Assembly (NCBI GenBank): GCA_964444975.1
Contig: CAYUJD010000003.1
Location: 36,111 to 100,110, forward strand
DNA from: VBAS01 sp964444975
Lineage (GTDB): Bacteria > Bacteroidota > Bacteroidia > Chitinophagales > Chitinophagaceae
DNA: 64,000 bases
Reading direction: 5' to 3'
The position numbers and the translations under genes were made by a program. Under the pieces are notes generated by a model. That model was not told the origin of the DNA and did no database searches. It saw only the letters and a program-made list of their open reading frames with translations. Numbering within the stretch: the first letter of the stretch is position 1; each line of letters begins with the position of its first letter. Shown here in pieces: positions 55,074 to 63,419 of this stretch.

Positions 55074-56681
55074 ATGGGTAATAAAAAATTACAAGTCTGG
55101 CTGCCACTGCTGTTTTCCCTGGTGCTTATTGGCGGCATGTATTTCGGTTTCCGGTTGCGGGAAAATACCGGTGCAGGCAAAGCCTTTTTTACAACAGACA
55201 GGAAAACATCCTTGCAGGAAATTCTCGACCTGGTAAGACAGCATTATGTGGATTCGGTACGCCTGGATTCACTGCAATATAAAGCCATCAATGAAATGAT
55301 GAACCAGCTCGATCCGCATTCAGTTTTTATCCCTGCCAGCGAGCTGCAGGAAGTAAATGACGACCTCACCGGCAATTTTAAAGGCATCGGTGTTGAGTTC
55401 AATATTTTTTCCGATACCGTGCACATTGTGCATGTGCTGGCCAATGGCCCCAGCGATAAAGCAGGATTGCAGGTAGGCGACAGAATAATTAAAGTAAACA
55501 ACGAAAACATTACCGGCTCCACCATCAGTTCCGATGAAGTAAAGAAAAAAATCCGTGGCCCAAGAGGCTCGGTTGTCAAAATCATCATTCTGCGTGGCAC
55601 AGCTATAAAAGAAATATCCATCACCCGGGGCACCATACCCCTGCCGGCACTGGATGCAGCATACCTGCTTGAAAAAAATACCGGTTACATCAGGCTGAAC
55701 AAATTTTCTGAAACCGCTTACGAAGAATTTATGCAGGCGCTGGAAGGCTTGCAGGAAAAGAAAATTGCAAAGCTGGTGCTTGATTTGCGCGGCAATGGCG
55801 GCGGGCTGATGAATGAAGCAGTGGAAATTGCCGATGAATTTCTGGATGACAATAAACTGGTGGTGTATACAGAAGGACTGAATGTAAAGCGACATGAGTA
55901 CCGTTGCAAGCGGCCAGGTTTATTTGAAGAAGGCGAACTCGTTGTGCTGGTGGATGAACTTTCGGCCAGCGCCAGCGAAGTGCTTGCCGGCGCCCTGCAG
56001 GACTGGTGCCGCGCCACTATTATTGGCCGCCGCACTTTTGGAAAAGGCCTTGTACAGGAGCAATACCCCTTAAGCGATGGTTCTGCCATCCGGCTCACGG
56101 TGGCCCGTTATTATACTCCCAAAGGCCGCAGCATCCAGCGTTCGTATGAAAGAGGAAAAGAAAAATACCTGGAAGAAATAGTGAACCGGTACGAAAATGG
56201 CGAAGTGGTAATGCCGGATACCAGTAAAATCGTAAACGGCAGGCTTTACACTACGCAATGCGGCGATTCGGTGTATGGAGGCGGAGGCATCACCCCCAAA
56301 ATTTTTATACCGCTTGATACAGGCACTTTGCATAAAAGTATCAGCAGGCTGTACACTACCGGTTCGTTTAATAATTTTCTGTACAATTATTATATCAGCC
56401 ATTTGCAGGAGATAAACCACTACAATTCGCCAGAAGATTTCAATAACCGCTACAGCGGACTGGAAGATGCCTGGGGCAGCCTGGTGAATTTTGCAGCCAA
56501 AGACAGTATTGATTTCAGCGTAATACCAGCCACAGATAAAGCCTTTTTGCAAAAAAGAATCAAAGCGCAACTGGCACGCTACAAATGGAGAACCGAAGGA
56601 TTTTATGAAGTGCTGAACAGCAGCGACCCGGCGGTTATGAAAGCCCTGGAGATATTAAAAAATAAAAGCAACCCGCACTAA
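55074..56681 (+). CDS. S41-family C-terminal processing peptidase
   Basis: 535 residues. One N-terminal membrane anchor (WLPLLFSLVLIGGMYFGF), a PDZ domain (about 95-175: GIGVEFNIFSDTVHIVHVLANGPSDKAGLQVGDRI), then the serine protease core with catalytic Ser in ELSASASEVLAGAL and the Lys in GRRTFGKGLVQEQ. The ATG at 55074 follows a good AAGAGGAAA ribosome-binding site. It trims periplasmic proteins at their C-termini. Longer than minimal CtpA through a C-terminal helical extension. Confidence 0.93.
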   Translation: MGNKKLQVWLPLLFSLVLIGGMYFGFRLRENTGAGKAFFTTDRKTSLQEILDLVRQHYVDSVRLDSLQYKAINEMMNQLDPHSVFIPASELQEVNDDLTGNFKGIGVEFNIFSDTVHIVHVLANGPSDKAGLQVGDRIIKVNNENITGSTISSDEVKKKIRGPRGSVVKIIILRGTAIKEISITRGTIPLPALDAAYLLEKNTGYIRLNKFSETAYEEFMQALEGLQEKKIAKLVLDLRGNGGGLMNEAVEIADEFLDDNKLVVYTEGLNVKRHEYRCKRPGLFEEGELVVLVDELSASASEVLAGALQDWCRATIIGRRTFGKGLVQEQYPLSDGSAIRLTVARYYTPKGRSIQRSYERGKEKYLEEIVNRYENGEVVMPDTSKIVNGRLYTTQCGDSVYGGGGITPKIFIPLDTGTLHKSISRLYTTGSFNNFLYNYYISHLQEINHYNSPEDFNNRYSGLEDAWGSLVNFAAKDSIDFSVIPATDKAFLQKRIKAQLARYKWRTEGFYEVLNSSDPAVMKALEILKNKSNPH

Positions 56682-56726
56682 GCTGATTGCTGTGTAAGGA
56701 TAAGGTTGCTATTTTCAATTGAATAC

Positions 56727-57086
56727 TCATCCACCGTTTCCGTTTGTTCTATCGTACCAGTGTTTCTTCTCCACGAAATAAGAACCTACCAGGCCTAAGC
56801 CGCCACCAATAGCGATCAGGGAGAAATAAACTCCTACAGGCTCTATCCTGTATGGCAGGTTTATATCTACAAAGAAAGCGATCAACAAACCAACACCTGC
56901 GCCGAGTAAAAGCAAACCCCACTTTAAACTCCGGAAAGGTGCAGGACGATACATTTTATCCTTGGGATTCATCCCCTTTTCAATCATAGCCAGATTTTCC
57001 TTTTTATAGAGATAAACGATCCCGAAAACCATTGCAAAAAATGAAAGTGGAATCAATACTGCTACTATCATTTCTGTGCCGTGCAT
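56727..57086 (-). CDS. DUF6249 small membrane protein
   Basis: 119 residues: three membrane helices with a cytosolic loop KKENLAMIEKGMNPKDKMYRPAPF between the first and second, matching DUF6249. Genes of this type are often beside an ECF-like sigma factor, as here: the sigma gene starts 320 bp away on the opposite strand. Function unknown. Confidence 0.8.
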   Translation of the reverse strand: MHGTEMIVAVLIPLSFFAMVFGIVYLYKKENLAMIEKGMNPKDKMYRPAPFRSLKWGLLLLGAGVGLLIAFFVDINLPYRIEPVGVYFSLIAIGGGLGLVGSYFVEKKHWYDRTNGNGG

Positions 57087-57405
57087 AAATTAAATTTTTA
57101 TAGTTATTAAAATTTGTTTTCTGTATCCTTTGACTACAGCCGCGGTTAAGGGGTTACAACCTTAATTGAACTTTTAAATTTTATTCCCAAACCCTGGTCC
57201 GGGAGTATTGATTTGGTTTACATGAATTATGACTACAACGGCAGAAGGCAGGTTACAGGGAATCATAGCTATTATTCCAAACACAATCTGACTGGTAGCG
57301 GATTGGAGGATTTTGAGACCGGTGCCTTGCCCTTTGTGGCTAATTCCCTGTACTTTGTACCTTCAATTGTAACCACAAGACTTAACTTGTAGTCTTATTA
57401 AGTGA
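57087..57405. other. Divergent promoter region between DUF6249 and sigma-factor genes
   Basis: 319 bp without a coding frame. A dyad AAGACT (57377-57382) with AGTCTT (57391-57396) and an overlapping ACAAG/CTTGT pair lie 10-30 bp before the sigma ATG and could be an operator. Nothing else clear is visible. Confidence 0.45.
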
Positions 57406-57984
57406 ATGCCAGCCGGGTCGGGAGATAATGAAATCATAAGCAGGGTGCTGCAGGGCGAACAGCATGCGTATGCTGAACTGGTACACCGTTACCAGGATTA
57501 TGTATTTACCCTGGTTATGCGGATGATTAAAAACCGGGAAGATGCAGAAGAAGTGGCGCAGGATGTGTTTGTAAAAGCTTACCGTTCGCTGGCCGATTTC
57601 CGGGGCGAAGCAAAATTCAGCACCTGGCTTTATACCATCACCAGCACCACCTGCATTACCTTTTTACGAAAAAAGAAACTGCATATGTACTCGCTTGACA
57701 GTGAAAAAGTGCTTGAAGTGGCCGATAGTAAAGATTCCGGGCTCAGAGCAAATGTGATTGAGCAGAAATCGAGAGTAAATATGATGAACGAAGCCATTGA
57801 AATGCTGAGTCCTGACGATGCCGGGATAATAACTTTGTTTTATAAAGCGGAGCAGAGCCTGGAAGAAATTGCCGCTATTTTACACATTGAAACCAATGCA
57901 GCAAAAGTGCGGTTGCACAGGGCAAGAGGAAGATTAAAGGAAAAGATGGAAAAGTTTTTTGGAGAGGAAGTAAAAACGCTTTAA
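57406..57984 (+). CDS. ECF-type RNA polymerase sigma factor
   Basis: 192 residues: region 2 (LVHRYQDYVFTLVMRMIKNREDAEEVAQDVFVKAYRSLADFR, with the -10 recognition stretch FSTWLYTITSTTCITFLRKKK) and region 4 (LSPDDAGIITLFYKAEQSLEEIAAILHIETNAAKVRLHRARGRLKE). Two domains only, so an extracytoplasmic-function-type factor. The next gene is a likely anti-sigma partner. Start ATG at 57406. Confidence 0.93.
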   Translation: MPAGSGDNEIISRVLQGEQHAYAELVHRYQDYVFTLVMRMIKNREDAEEVAQDVFVKAYRSLADFRGEAKFSTWLYTITSTTCITFLRKKKLHMYSLDSEKVLEVADSKDSGLRANVIEQKSRVNMMNEAIEMLSPDDAGIITLFYKAEQSLEEIAAILHIETNAAKVRLHRARGRLKEKMEKFFGEEVKTL

Positions 57985-57995
57985 ATCTCCGCCTT

Positions 57996-58637
57996 ATGGC
58001 AGCGATTCATAACAACACTAATGCAGAAAAACTTTGTGGATATATTTTCGGGCCAGGTACAAAAAAAGTACTGATTATGAACAACAATTTTTATTACTCA
58101 CCCGCTGACAACGAGCATTCAAACTCCTCCTTAGGGGCCGTGGGTATGGAGTCCCGCCTTTGGGAATATATTGACGGACGCAGTGCGGCTGAAGAAAAAT
58201 CCGCAGTGGAAAAAATGCTTGTTTCGAACCAGGAATGGAAAAACAAGTACCACGAGTTGCTGGAGATTCAACAATTGATAAAATCCACCGAACTGGAACA
58301 ACCTTCCATGCGATTTTCCAAAAATGTAATGGAGGAAATTGCAAAATACCAGATTGCTCCGGCCACTAAAAATTATATCAACAAAAAAATCATCTGGGGC
58401 ATAGCCGGTTTCTTTTTCACCCTTATTATCGGCTTCCTCATTTATGGTTTCGGCCAGATAGACTGGAGTGCAACGGGAGAAAGCAAACTGCCGGTTGATC
58501 TTTCGCAAATTGATTACAGCAAATTCTTCAACAATAATTTTGTCAATGCTTTTATGATGCTGAATATAGTGCTTGGGTTGCTGCTGCTGGACAGATTCCT
58601 GGCAAGTAAAAGAAGAAAGTTTCAGAAAGTAAGCTGA
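57996..58637 (+). CDS. Membrane-bound probable anti-sigma partner
   Basis: 213 residues from 57996; starts at 58077 or at an internal MESRLWEYIDG are also possible and the first 27 residues look poorly conserved. The SRLWEYIDGRSAAEEKSAVEKMLVSNQEWKNKYHELLEIQQLI section resembles the N-terminal helical domain of anti-sigma factors that lack the zinc cysteines. Two membrane helices (WGIAGFFFTLIIGFLIYGF and FVNAFMMLNIVLGLLLLDRF) anchor it. It starts 11 bp after the sigma gene. Confidence 0.7.
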   Translation: MAAIHNNTNAEKLCGYIFGPGTKKVLIMNNNFYYSPADNEHSNSSLGAVGMESRLWEYIDGRSAAEEKSAVEKMLVSNQEWKNKYHELLEIQQLIKSTELEQPSMRFSKNVMEEIAKYQIAPATKNYINKKIIWGIAGFFFTLIIGFLIYGFGQIDWSATGESKLPVDLSQIDYSKFFNNNFVNAFMMLNIVLGLLLLDRFLASKRRKFQKVS

Positions 58638-58648
58638 GGCCTGCGATC

Positions 58649-58738
58649 TGATGCCTGATATTTGATGTATGATGTCTGATGTGCGACTTACGACTTCCGA
58701 CTTCTGATTTCCGACTTCTGATTTCCGACCTCCACTCC
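58649..58738. repeat. Degenerate tandem repeat between sigma partner and CBS
   Basis: Includes two perfect 14-bp tandem units CCGACTTCTGATTT (58697-58710, 58711-58724) and many looser TGATGTCTGATG-like copies. Non-coding. Confidence 0.6.
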
Positions 58739-58750
58739 GTCTCAAAACTG

Positions 58751-58758
58751 TACCTTTG
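58751..58758 (+). promoter_or_regulatory. -7 box for the CBS gene, nearly leaderless
   Basis: TACCTTTG fits TAnnTTTG and lies only 6 nt before the ATG at 58765, so transcription would begin at or next to the start codon. Confidence 0.45.
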
Positions 58759-58764
58759 CCTGCT

Positions 58765-60153
58765 ATGGACATCAAAAGCAACATCCTTGAAACCATCGGC
58801 AATACACCGCTTATCCGGCTCAACAAAATCACCAAAGATTTTCCCTGCACAGTAGCAGCAAAAGTGGAATATTTCAATCCCGGCAACTCGGTAAAGGACC
58901 GCATGGCTGTGAAGATGATTGAAGTGGCCGAAAAAGAAGGCAAGCTGAAACCCGGTGGCACCATCATTGAATGCACTTCTGGTAACACCGGCATGGGCCT
59001 GGCGCTGGCAGCCGTTTTAAAAGGTTACAAATGCATTTTCACCACTACCGATAAACAGAGCAAGGAAAAGATGGATATTCTGAAAGCTGTCGGCGCCGAA
59101 GTGATCGTTTGCCCCACCAATGTGGAGCCCGATGATCCGCGGAGCTATTATTCTGTAGCCAAAAGGCTGGCTAAAGAAATACCCAACTCATTTCACTGCA
59201 ACCAGTACGATAATTTGGCCAACCGATTGGCACACTACGAAACCACAGGGCCGGAAATCTGGAAACAAACGGATGGAAAAATCTCTCACCTTGTATGCAC
59301 GGCCGGTACCGGCGGTACCATAACAGGTGCAGCCATGTTTCTGAAAGAAAAAAATGCCAACATACAGGTGTGGGCTATTGATGTGTACGGCTCTCTGCTC
59401 ACCAAATTTTTCCGCACAGGCGAAGTGGATATGAACGAAGTGCACCCGTACATCAGCGAAGGCTTCGGTGAAGATTTTGTGCCGGCCAACTACGACATGC
59501 AGGTGATTGATCACTTCGAACAGGTGACCGATAAAGACGGCGCCATCATGGCCCGCCGGCTGGCCAAGGAAGAAGGCATCTTTTGCGGCTACAGCGCCGG
59601 CAGTTGCGTGCAGGGCCTTTTGCAATTGAAACACCGGCTGAAAGCCGGCGACCTAGTGGTGTGTATCTTTCACGATCATGGCAGCCGCTATGTGGCAAAA
59701 ATTTATAACGACGAGTGGATGATGGAGCGGGGTTTTCTTGATGTAAAAACTTTTAAAGATATAGTAAGCAGCCGCAGCGCCAGGCAAAAACTGGTAACCG
59801 TTGACCCGTCACAATCCGTTGCGGAGGCTGTGGAGCTGATGAAAAAATTTGATATTGAAAACATACCGGTAATGAATGCCCGCCGGAAAGACTCAGCCGG
59901 GCAAAACGGCGAACCTGTAGGCGCCATCAGTGAAAACGGTTTGTTCCAGAAAATTTTCAGCAATCCTGATATCAAACATGCCAAAGTAGAAGAGGTAATG
60001 GAACCGCCCTACCCTGTTGTGGAGTTCAACACGCCGGTGGAAAAACTCAGCACCCTCATCAACAAAGAAAACGGCGCAGTACTAAGCAAAGATGAAGTGG
60101 GCAATTACCACATCGTAACCAAGTATGATGTGATACAGGCGCTGGGGAAATAA
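58765..60153 (+). CDS. Cystathionine beta-synthase with CBS domain pair
   Basis: 462 residues from the ATG at 58765. PLP fold type II with K44 in NSVKDRMAVK, the ECTSGNTGMGLAL loop and CTAGTGGTITGAAMF. Two CBS domains follow (about 335-462: VDPSQSVAEAVELMKKFDIENIPVMN, then EVMEPPYPVVEFNTPVEKL). It condenses serine and homocysteine, or uses cysteine to make H2S. The CBS pair suggests control by an adenosyl ligand as in the mammalian enzyme; not proven here. Confidence 0.92.
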   Translation: MDIKSNILETIGNTPLIRLNKITKDFPCTVAAKVEYFNPGNSVKDRMAVKMIEVAEKEGKLKPGGTIIECTSGNTGMGLALAAVLKGYKCIFTTTDKQSKEKMDILKAVGAEVIVCPTNVEPDDPRSYYSVAKRLAKEIPNSFHCNQYDNLANRLAHYETTGPEIWKQTDGKISHLVCTAGTGGTITGAAMFLKEKNANIQVWAIDVYGSLLTKFFRTGEVDMNEVHPYISEGFGEDFVPANYDMQVIDHFEQVTDKDGAIMARRLAKEEGIFCGYSAGSCVQGLLQLKHRLKAGDLVVCIFHDHGSRYVAKIYNDEWMMERGFLDVKTFKDIVSSRSARQKLVTVDPSQSVAEAVELMKKFDIENIPVMNARRKDSAGQNGEPVGAISENGLFQKIFSNPDIKHAKVEEVMEPPYPVVEFNTPVEKLSTLINKENGAVLSKDEVGNYHIVTKYDVIQALGK

Positions 60154-60346
60154 TTAAAAAGTCAAAAGTAAATAGTACAAAAATGTACTCACTCATGCTT
60201 TTTACTTCTTACTTTCAATAATTCTGATTTCACTTCAAACGCCTGTTCGTGGCAGCACGTCAATAAATCAATTATCTTGCGCCACTTTACACGATTGCCT
60301 GCCGGCTAACTTTTTGTCTTATTAGCTCAATAAAATTTTTAACCAC

Positions 60347-61414
60347 ATGAAAAAGTACCGTGCCGGTGTTTTGTTTGGCAAAGAAACGGAAGCTCTCTAC
60401 AATGATGCAAAAAGCAACCTGTTTGCCCTCCCCGCTGTAAATACCATCGGCACCAATACCATCAATGCCACGCTGGAAACAGCAGCCAAAGTAAATTCAC
60501 CTGTTATCATCCAGTTTTCCAATGGCGGCGCACAATTCATTGCAGGCAAGGGAATGTCAAATGATAAACTACAGGCAAATATCGCCGGCGCTGTTTCCGG
60601 TGCATTGCATATTCACAACGTGGCAAAATATTACGGCGTACCCGTAGTGCTGCACACCGACCACGCAGCAAAAAAATGGCTGCCGTGGGTCAGCGGACTG
60701 ATTGATGCCGGTGAACAATTTTTTAAGGAAAAAGGCCAGCCGCTCTTCAGCAGTCACATGCTCGACCTGAGCGAGGAACCCTTATCGGAAAACATTCATA
60801 CTTCAATTGATTTTTTTCAACGAATGAATCCGCTGGGCATGGGTATTGAAATCGAGCTGGGAGTGACAGGCGGCGAAGAAGACGGCGTGGACAATACCGA
60901 AATTGAGAATTCAAGACTTTATACCCAACCTGCAGAAGTGGCTTATGCATACAAAGAATTAAGCAAGGTGGGAAAAATGTTCACTATTGCTGCCGCATTC
61001 GGAAATGTGCACGGGGTGTATAAGCCCGGCAACGTGGTGCTGCGGCCGGAGATTTTAAAGAACAGCCAGCTTCATATTGACAAAGAATTTAACACCGGGC
61101 CAAAGCCGGTGTACTTTGTATTTCATGGCGGCAGCGGATCACCACAGCACCAGATACGGGAAGCTATCAGTTACGGCGCCATCAAAATGAATATTGATAC
61201 CGACCTGCAGTGGGCCTTCTGGGAAGGCGTGCTGAACAATTATAAAAAGTATGAAGCCTTTTTGCAAAGTCAGCTTGGTAATCCCGAAGGCGAAGACAAA
61301 CCCAATAAAAAACATTACGACCCCCGCATCTGGCTGCGCAAAGGCGAAGAGTGTTTTGTAAAACGGCTTGAACAGGCTTTTGAAGACCTGAATTGTATCA
61401 ACCGGAATGCATAA
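60347..61414 (+). CDS. fbaA: Class II fructose-bisphosphate aldolase
   Basis: 355 residues of the class IIA type. The zinc ligands include the His of VVLHTDHAAKKW and those of FGNVHGVYKPGNV and FVFHGGSGSP; the HGGSGS loop and the NIDTDLQWAFWEG substrate region are clear. It splits fructose-1,6-bisphosphate in glycolysis and gluconeogenesis. A class I aldolase gene lies 2 kb downstream. Confidence 0.95.
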   Translation: MKKYRAGVLFGKETEALYNDAKSNLFALPAVNTIGTNTINATLETAAKVNSPVIIQFSNGGAQFIAGKGMSNDKLQANIAGAVSGALHIHNVAKYYGVPVVLHTDHAAKKWLPWVSGLIDAGEQFFKEKGQPLFSSHMLDLSEEPLSENIHTSIDFFQRMNPLGMGIEIELGVTGGEEDGVDNTEIENSRLYTQPAEVAYAYKELSKVGKMFTIAAAFGNVHGVYKPGNVVLRPEILKNSQLHIDKEFNTGPKPVYFVFHGGSGSPQHQIREAISYGAIKMNIDTDLQWAFWEGVLNNYKKYEAFLQSQLGNPEGEDKPNKKHYDPRIWLRKGEECFVKRLEQAFEDLNCINRNA

Positions 61415-61550
61415 CAATGGGTAACACTTGCCGCAACCCTGCCTGTCTTTCCGTTAAGCAGAATTTTTCTTATTTAGGAAACAATTAGTACCCCAGCCGA
61501 TAATTCCGCCGGGATAAATGCAATAATTTTATCCCTGCTTTTCAGCCAAA

Positions 61551-62360
61551 ATGATGAACAAAGATTTCTACCAGTTTCTCTATCGCCAGCAGCAGCAATC
61601 GCCGCGGGTGCCGCCCAACGATGAAATTGCAGCCTGGGCATTTAACCTGCTCTGTGTTTTGTTTCCTGAAAAATCAGACTGCGCTGCTTCATCGCCGGCT
61701 GAAGTGGAGGAAAAATTTAATCGCCTGAGAACCGAACTCATTCACCTGCTGGATGCCACCAGCGTATGTGAAAACGATCATACTGAAAAAGCAGGGGCCT
61801 TTTTCGGCCTGCTGCCAGAGCTGCACCGTGTTTTAAATACCGATATTGACGCTTTGCTGGAAGGCGACCCCGCCGCCCGGTCAAGATTCGAAGTCATCCG
61901 GGCTTACCCGGGTTTTTATGCCATTTCATTTTTCCGCACAGCGCATGCTTTGCTGCAGCTTGATATTCCTTTGCTGCCCCGCATCATCACCGAGTACGCC
62001 CATTCAAAAACCGGCATTGATATTCACCCCGGCGCCAAAATCGGCGAGTATTTTTTTATTGACCATGGTACTGGTATCGTTATCGGCGAAACCACCGTCA
62101 TCGGTGATCATGTAAAACTGTACCAGGGAGTGACGCTCGGCGCCCTGAGTGTTGACAAAAGCATGGCTTCAGTCAAGCGTCATCCCACGGTGGAAGACTA
62201 CGTCATCATTTACTCGGGCGCCACCATCCTCGGCGGCGAGACGGTTATCGGTCATCACAGCGTTATCGGCGGTAATGTGTGGCTCACCAAAAGCATTCCG
62301 CCGCATTCCACGGTTTATCACCGCCCCGATATTGAAGTAGTAGAAAAAATCAAATCATAA
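61551..62360 (+). CDS. cysE: Serine O-acetyltransferase
   Basis: 269 residues. N-terminal helical domain (about 1-135), then a left-handed beta-helix of hexapeptide repeats (GIDIHPGAKIGEYFFIDHGTGIVIGE, then GDHVKLYQGVTLGALS) with the catalytic His-Asp. It makes O-acetylserine for cysteine synthesis. The cysM gene starts 2 bp after its stop, so they form a clear two-gene operon. Confidence 0.94.
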   Translation: MMNKDFYQFLYRQQQQSPRVPPNDEIAAWAFNLLCVLFPEKSDCAASSPAEVEEKFNRLRTELIHLLDATSVCENDHTEKAGAFFGLLPELHRVLNTDIDALLEGDPAARSRFEVIRAYPGFYAISFFRTAHALLQLDIPLLPRIITEYAHSKTGIDIHPGAKIGEYFFIDHGTGIVIGETTVIGDHVKLYQGVTLGALSVDKSMASVKRHPTVEDYVIIYSGATILGGETVIGHHSVIGGNVWLTKSIPPHSTVYHRPDIEVVEKIKS

Positions 62361-62362
62361 TC

Positions 62363-63235
62363 ATGGCAAGCGTTATTGACCTGGTAGGCAATACCCCGAT
62401 GGTGGAAATAATAAAGCTGAATCCGAATCCGAAGGTGAGGATGTTTGCAAAACTGGAAGGCGATAATCCCGGCGGCAGTGTAAAAGACCGCCCGGCACTC
62501 AACATGATTCGTTCGGCATTGGAAAGAGGCGACATAAAACCCGGCACCAAACTGATAGAAGCCACCAGCGGCAATACCGGTATTGCGCTGGCCATGATTG
62601 CCCGGCTGTTTGATTTGGAAATTGAACTCGTCATGCCCTCTACTTCCACCCGGGAAAGAACACTGACCATGGAAGCCTATGGCGCCAAAGTGATTTTGCT
62701 TGACAACATTGAAAAATGCCGCGATTATGCCGAACAGAAAGCAGCGAGCGGTGAATATTTTATCCTGAACCAGTTTTCAAATCCCGACAATTATAAAGCG
62801 CATTACAAAGCTACCGGCCCCGAAATATGGCGGGACACAAATGGAACTATTACACACTTTGTAAGCTCTATGGGCACTACCGGAACCATCATGGGCTGTT
62901 CAAGATTCTTTAAAGAAAAAAACCCGGCTATTCAGATTATCGGTTGCCAGCCTACGGAAGATTCATCCATTCCGGGTATTCGCCGCTGGCCGAAAGAATA
63001 TTTGCCGAAAATTTTTGAACCCGAAAGAGTAGACCGCATCATGGATGTGAGCCAGCAGGAAGCCACACAAATGGCAAGGCAGCTTGCCAAAGGGGAAGGA
63101 ATATTTGCCGGTATGAGCAGTGGAGGCGCCGCTTCGGCGGCAATACGGCTTGCAAAAGAATTAGATTCCGGAGTAATTGTTTTCATCACCTGCGACCGTG
63201 GCGACCGCTACCTCAGCAGTGATTTGTTTGGGTAA
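62363..63235 (+). CDS. cysM: Cysteine synthase
   Basis: 290 residues, PLP fold type II. K41 in GGSVKDRPALNM binds PLP; ATSGNTGIALAM binds the substrate carboxylate, SSMGTTGTIMGCSRF the PLP phosphate. The CysM-like short C-terminus (ITCDRGDRYLSSDLFG) suggests O-acetylserine sulfhydrylase B. It uses the O-acetylserine from CysE. Confidence 0.93.
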   Translation: MASVIDLVGNTPMVEIIKLNPNPKVRMFAKLEGDNPGGSVKDRPALNMIRSALERGDIKPGTKLIEATSGNTGIALAMIARLFDLEIELVMPSTSTRERTLTMEAYGAKVILLDNIEKCRDYAEQKAASGEYFILNQFSNPDNYKAHYKATGPEIWRDTNGTITHFVSSMGTTGTIMGCSRFFKEKNPAIQIIGCQPTEDSSIPGIRRWPKEYLPKIFEPERVDRIMDVSQQEATQMARQLAKGEGIFAGMSSGGAASAAIRLAKELDSGVIVFITCDRGDRYLSSDLFG

Positions 63236-63319
63236 GCACCTTCCCTTGTTCAGTGTCTGTGGCAAATAATTTAGCCACCGCAGCACTGAATCATGGGTTA
63301 ATACTCTTTCAAAAAACAC

Positions 63320-63350
63320 TTTGCCTGCTTTGGCAGGTATTTTACCTTTG
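63320..63350 (+). promoter_or_regulatory. Promoter of the class I aldolase gene
   Basis: TTTG (63320-63323) and TACCTTTG (63343-63350) are 19 nt apart, a good match to the Bacteroidota -33/-7 pair, 70 nt before the ATG. The spacer contains the terminator stem described below. Confidence 0.6.
63324..63343 (+). terminator. Terminator of cysE-cysM inside the next promoter
   Basis: CCTGC-TTTG-GCAGG followed by TATTTT, 89 bp after the cysM stop. The stem lies between the -33 and -7 boxes of the next gene. Confidence 0.6.
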
Positions 63351-63419
63351 TCAATCAGGAATTAAATTTTATTGTTTTCATCAATAAAAAAAACTTTATA
63401 AACCCCAAAAATATTTTTT

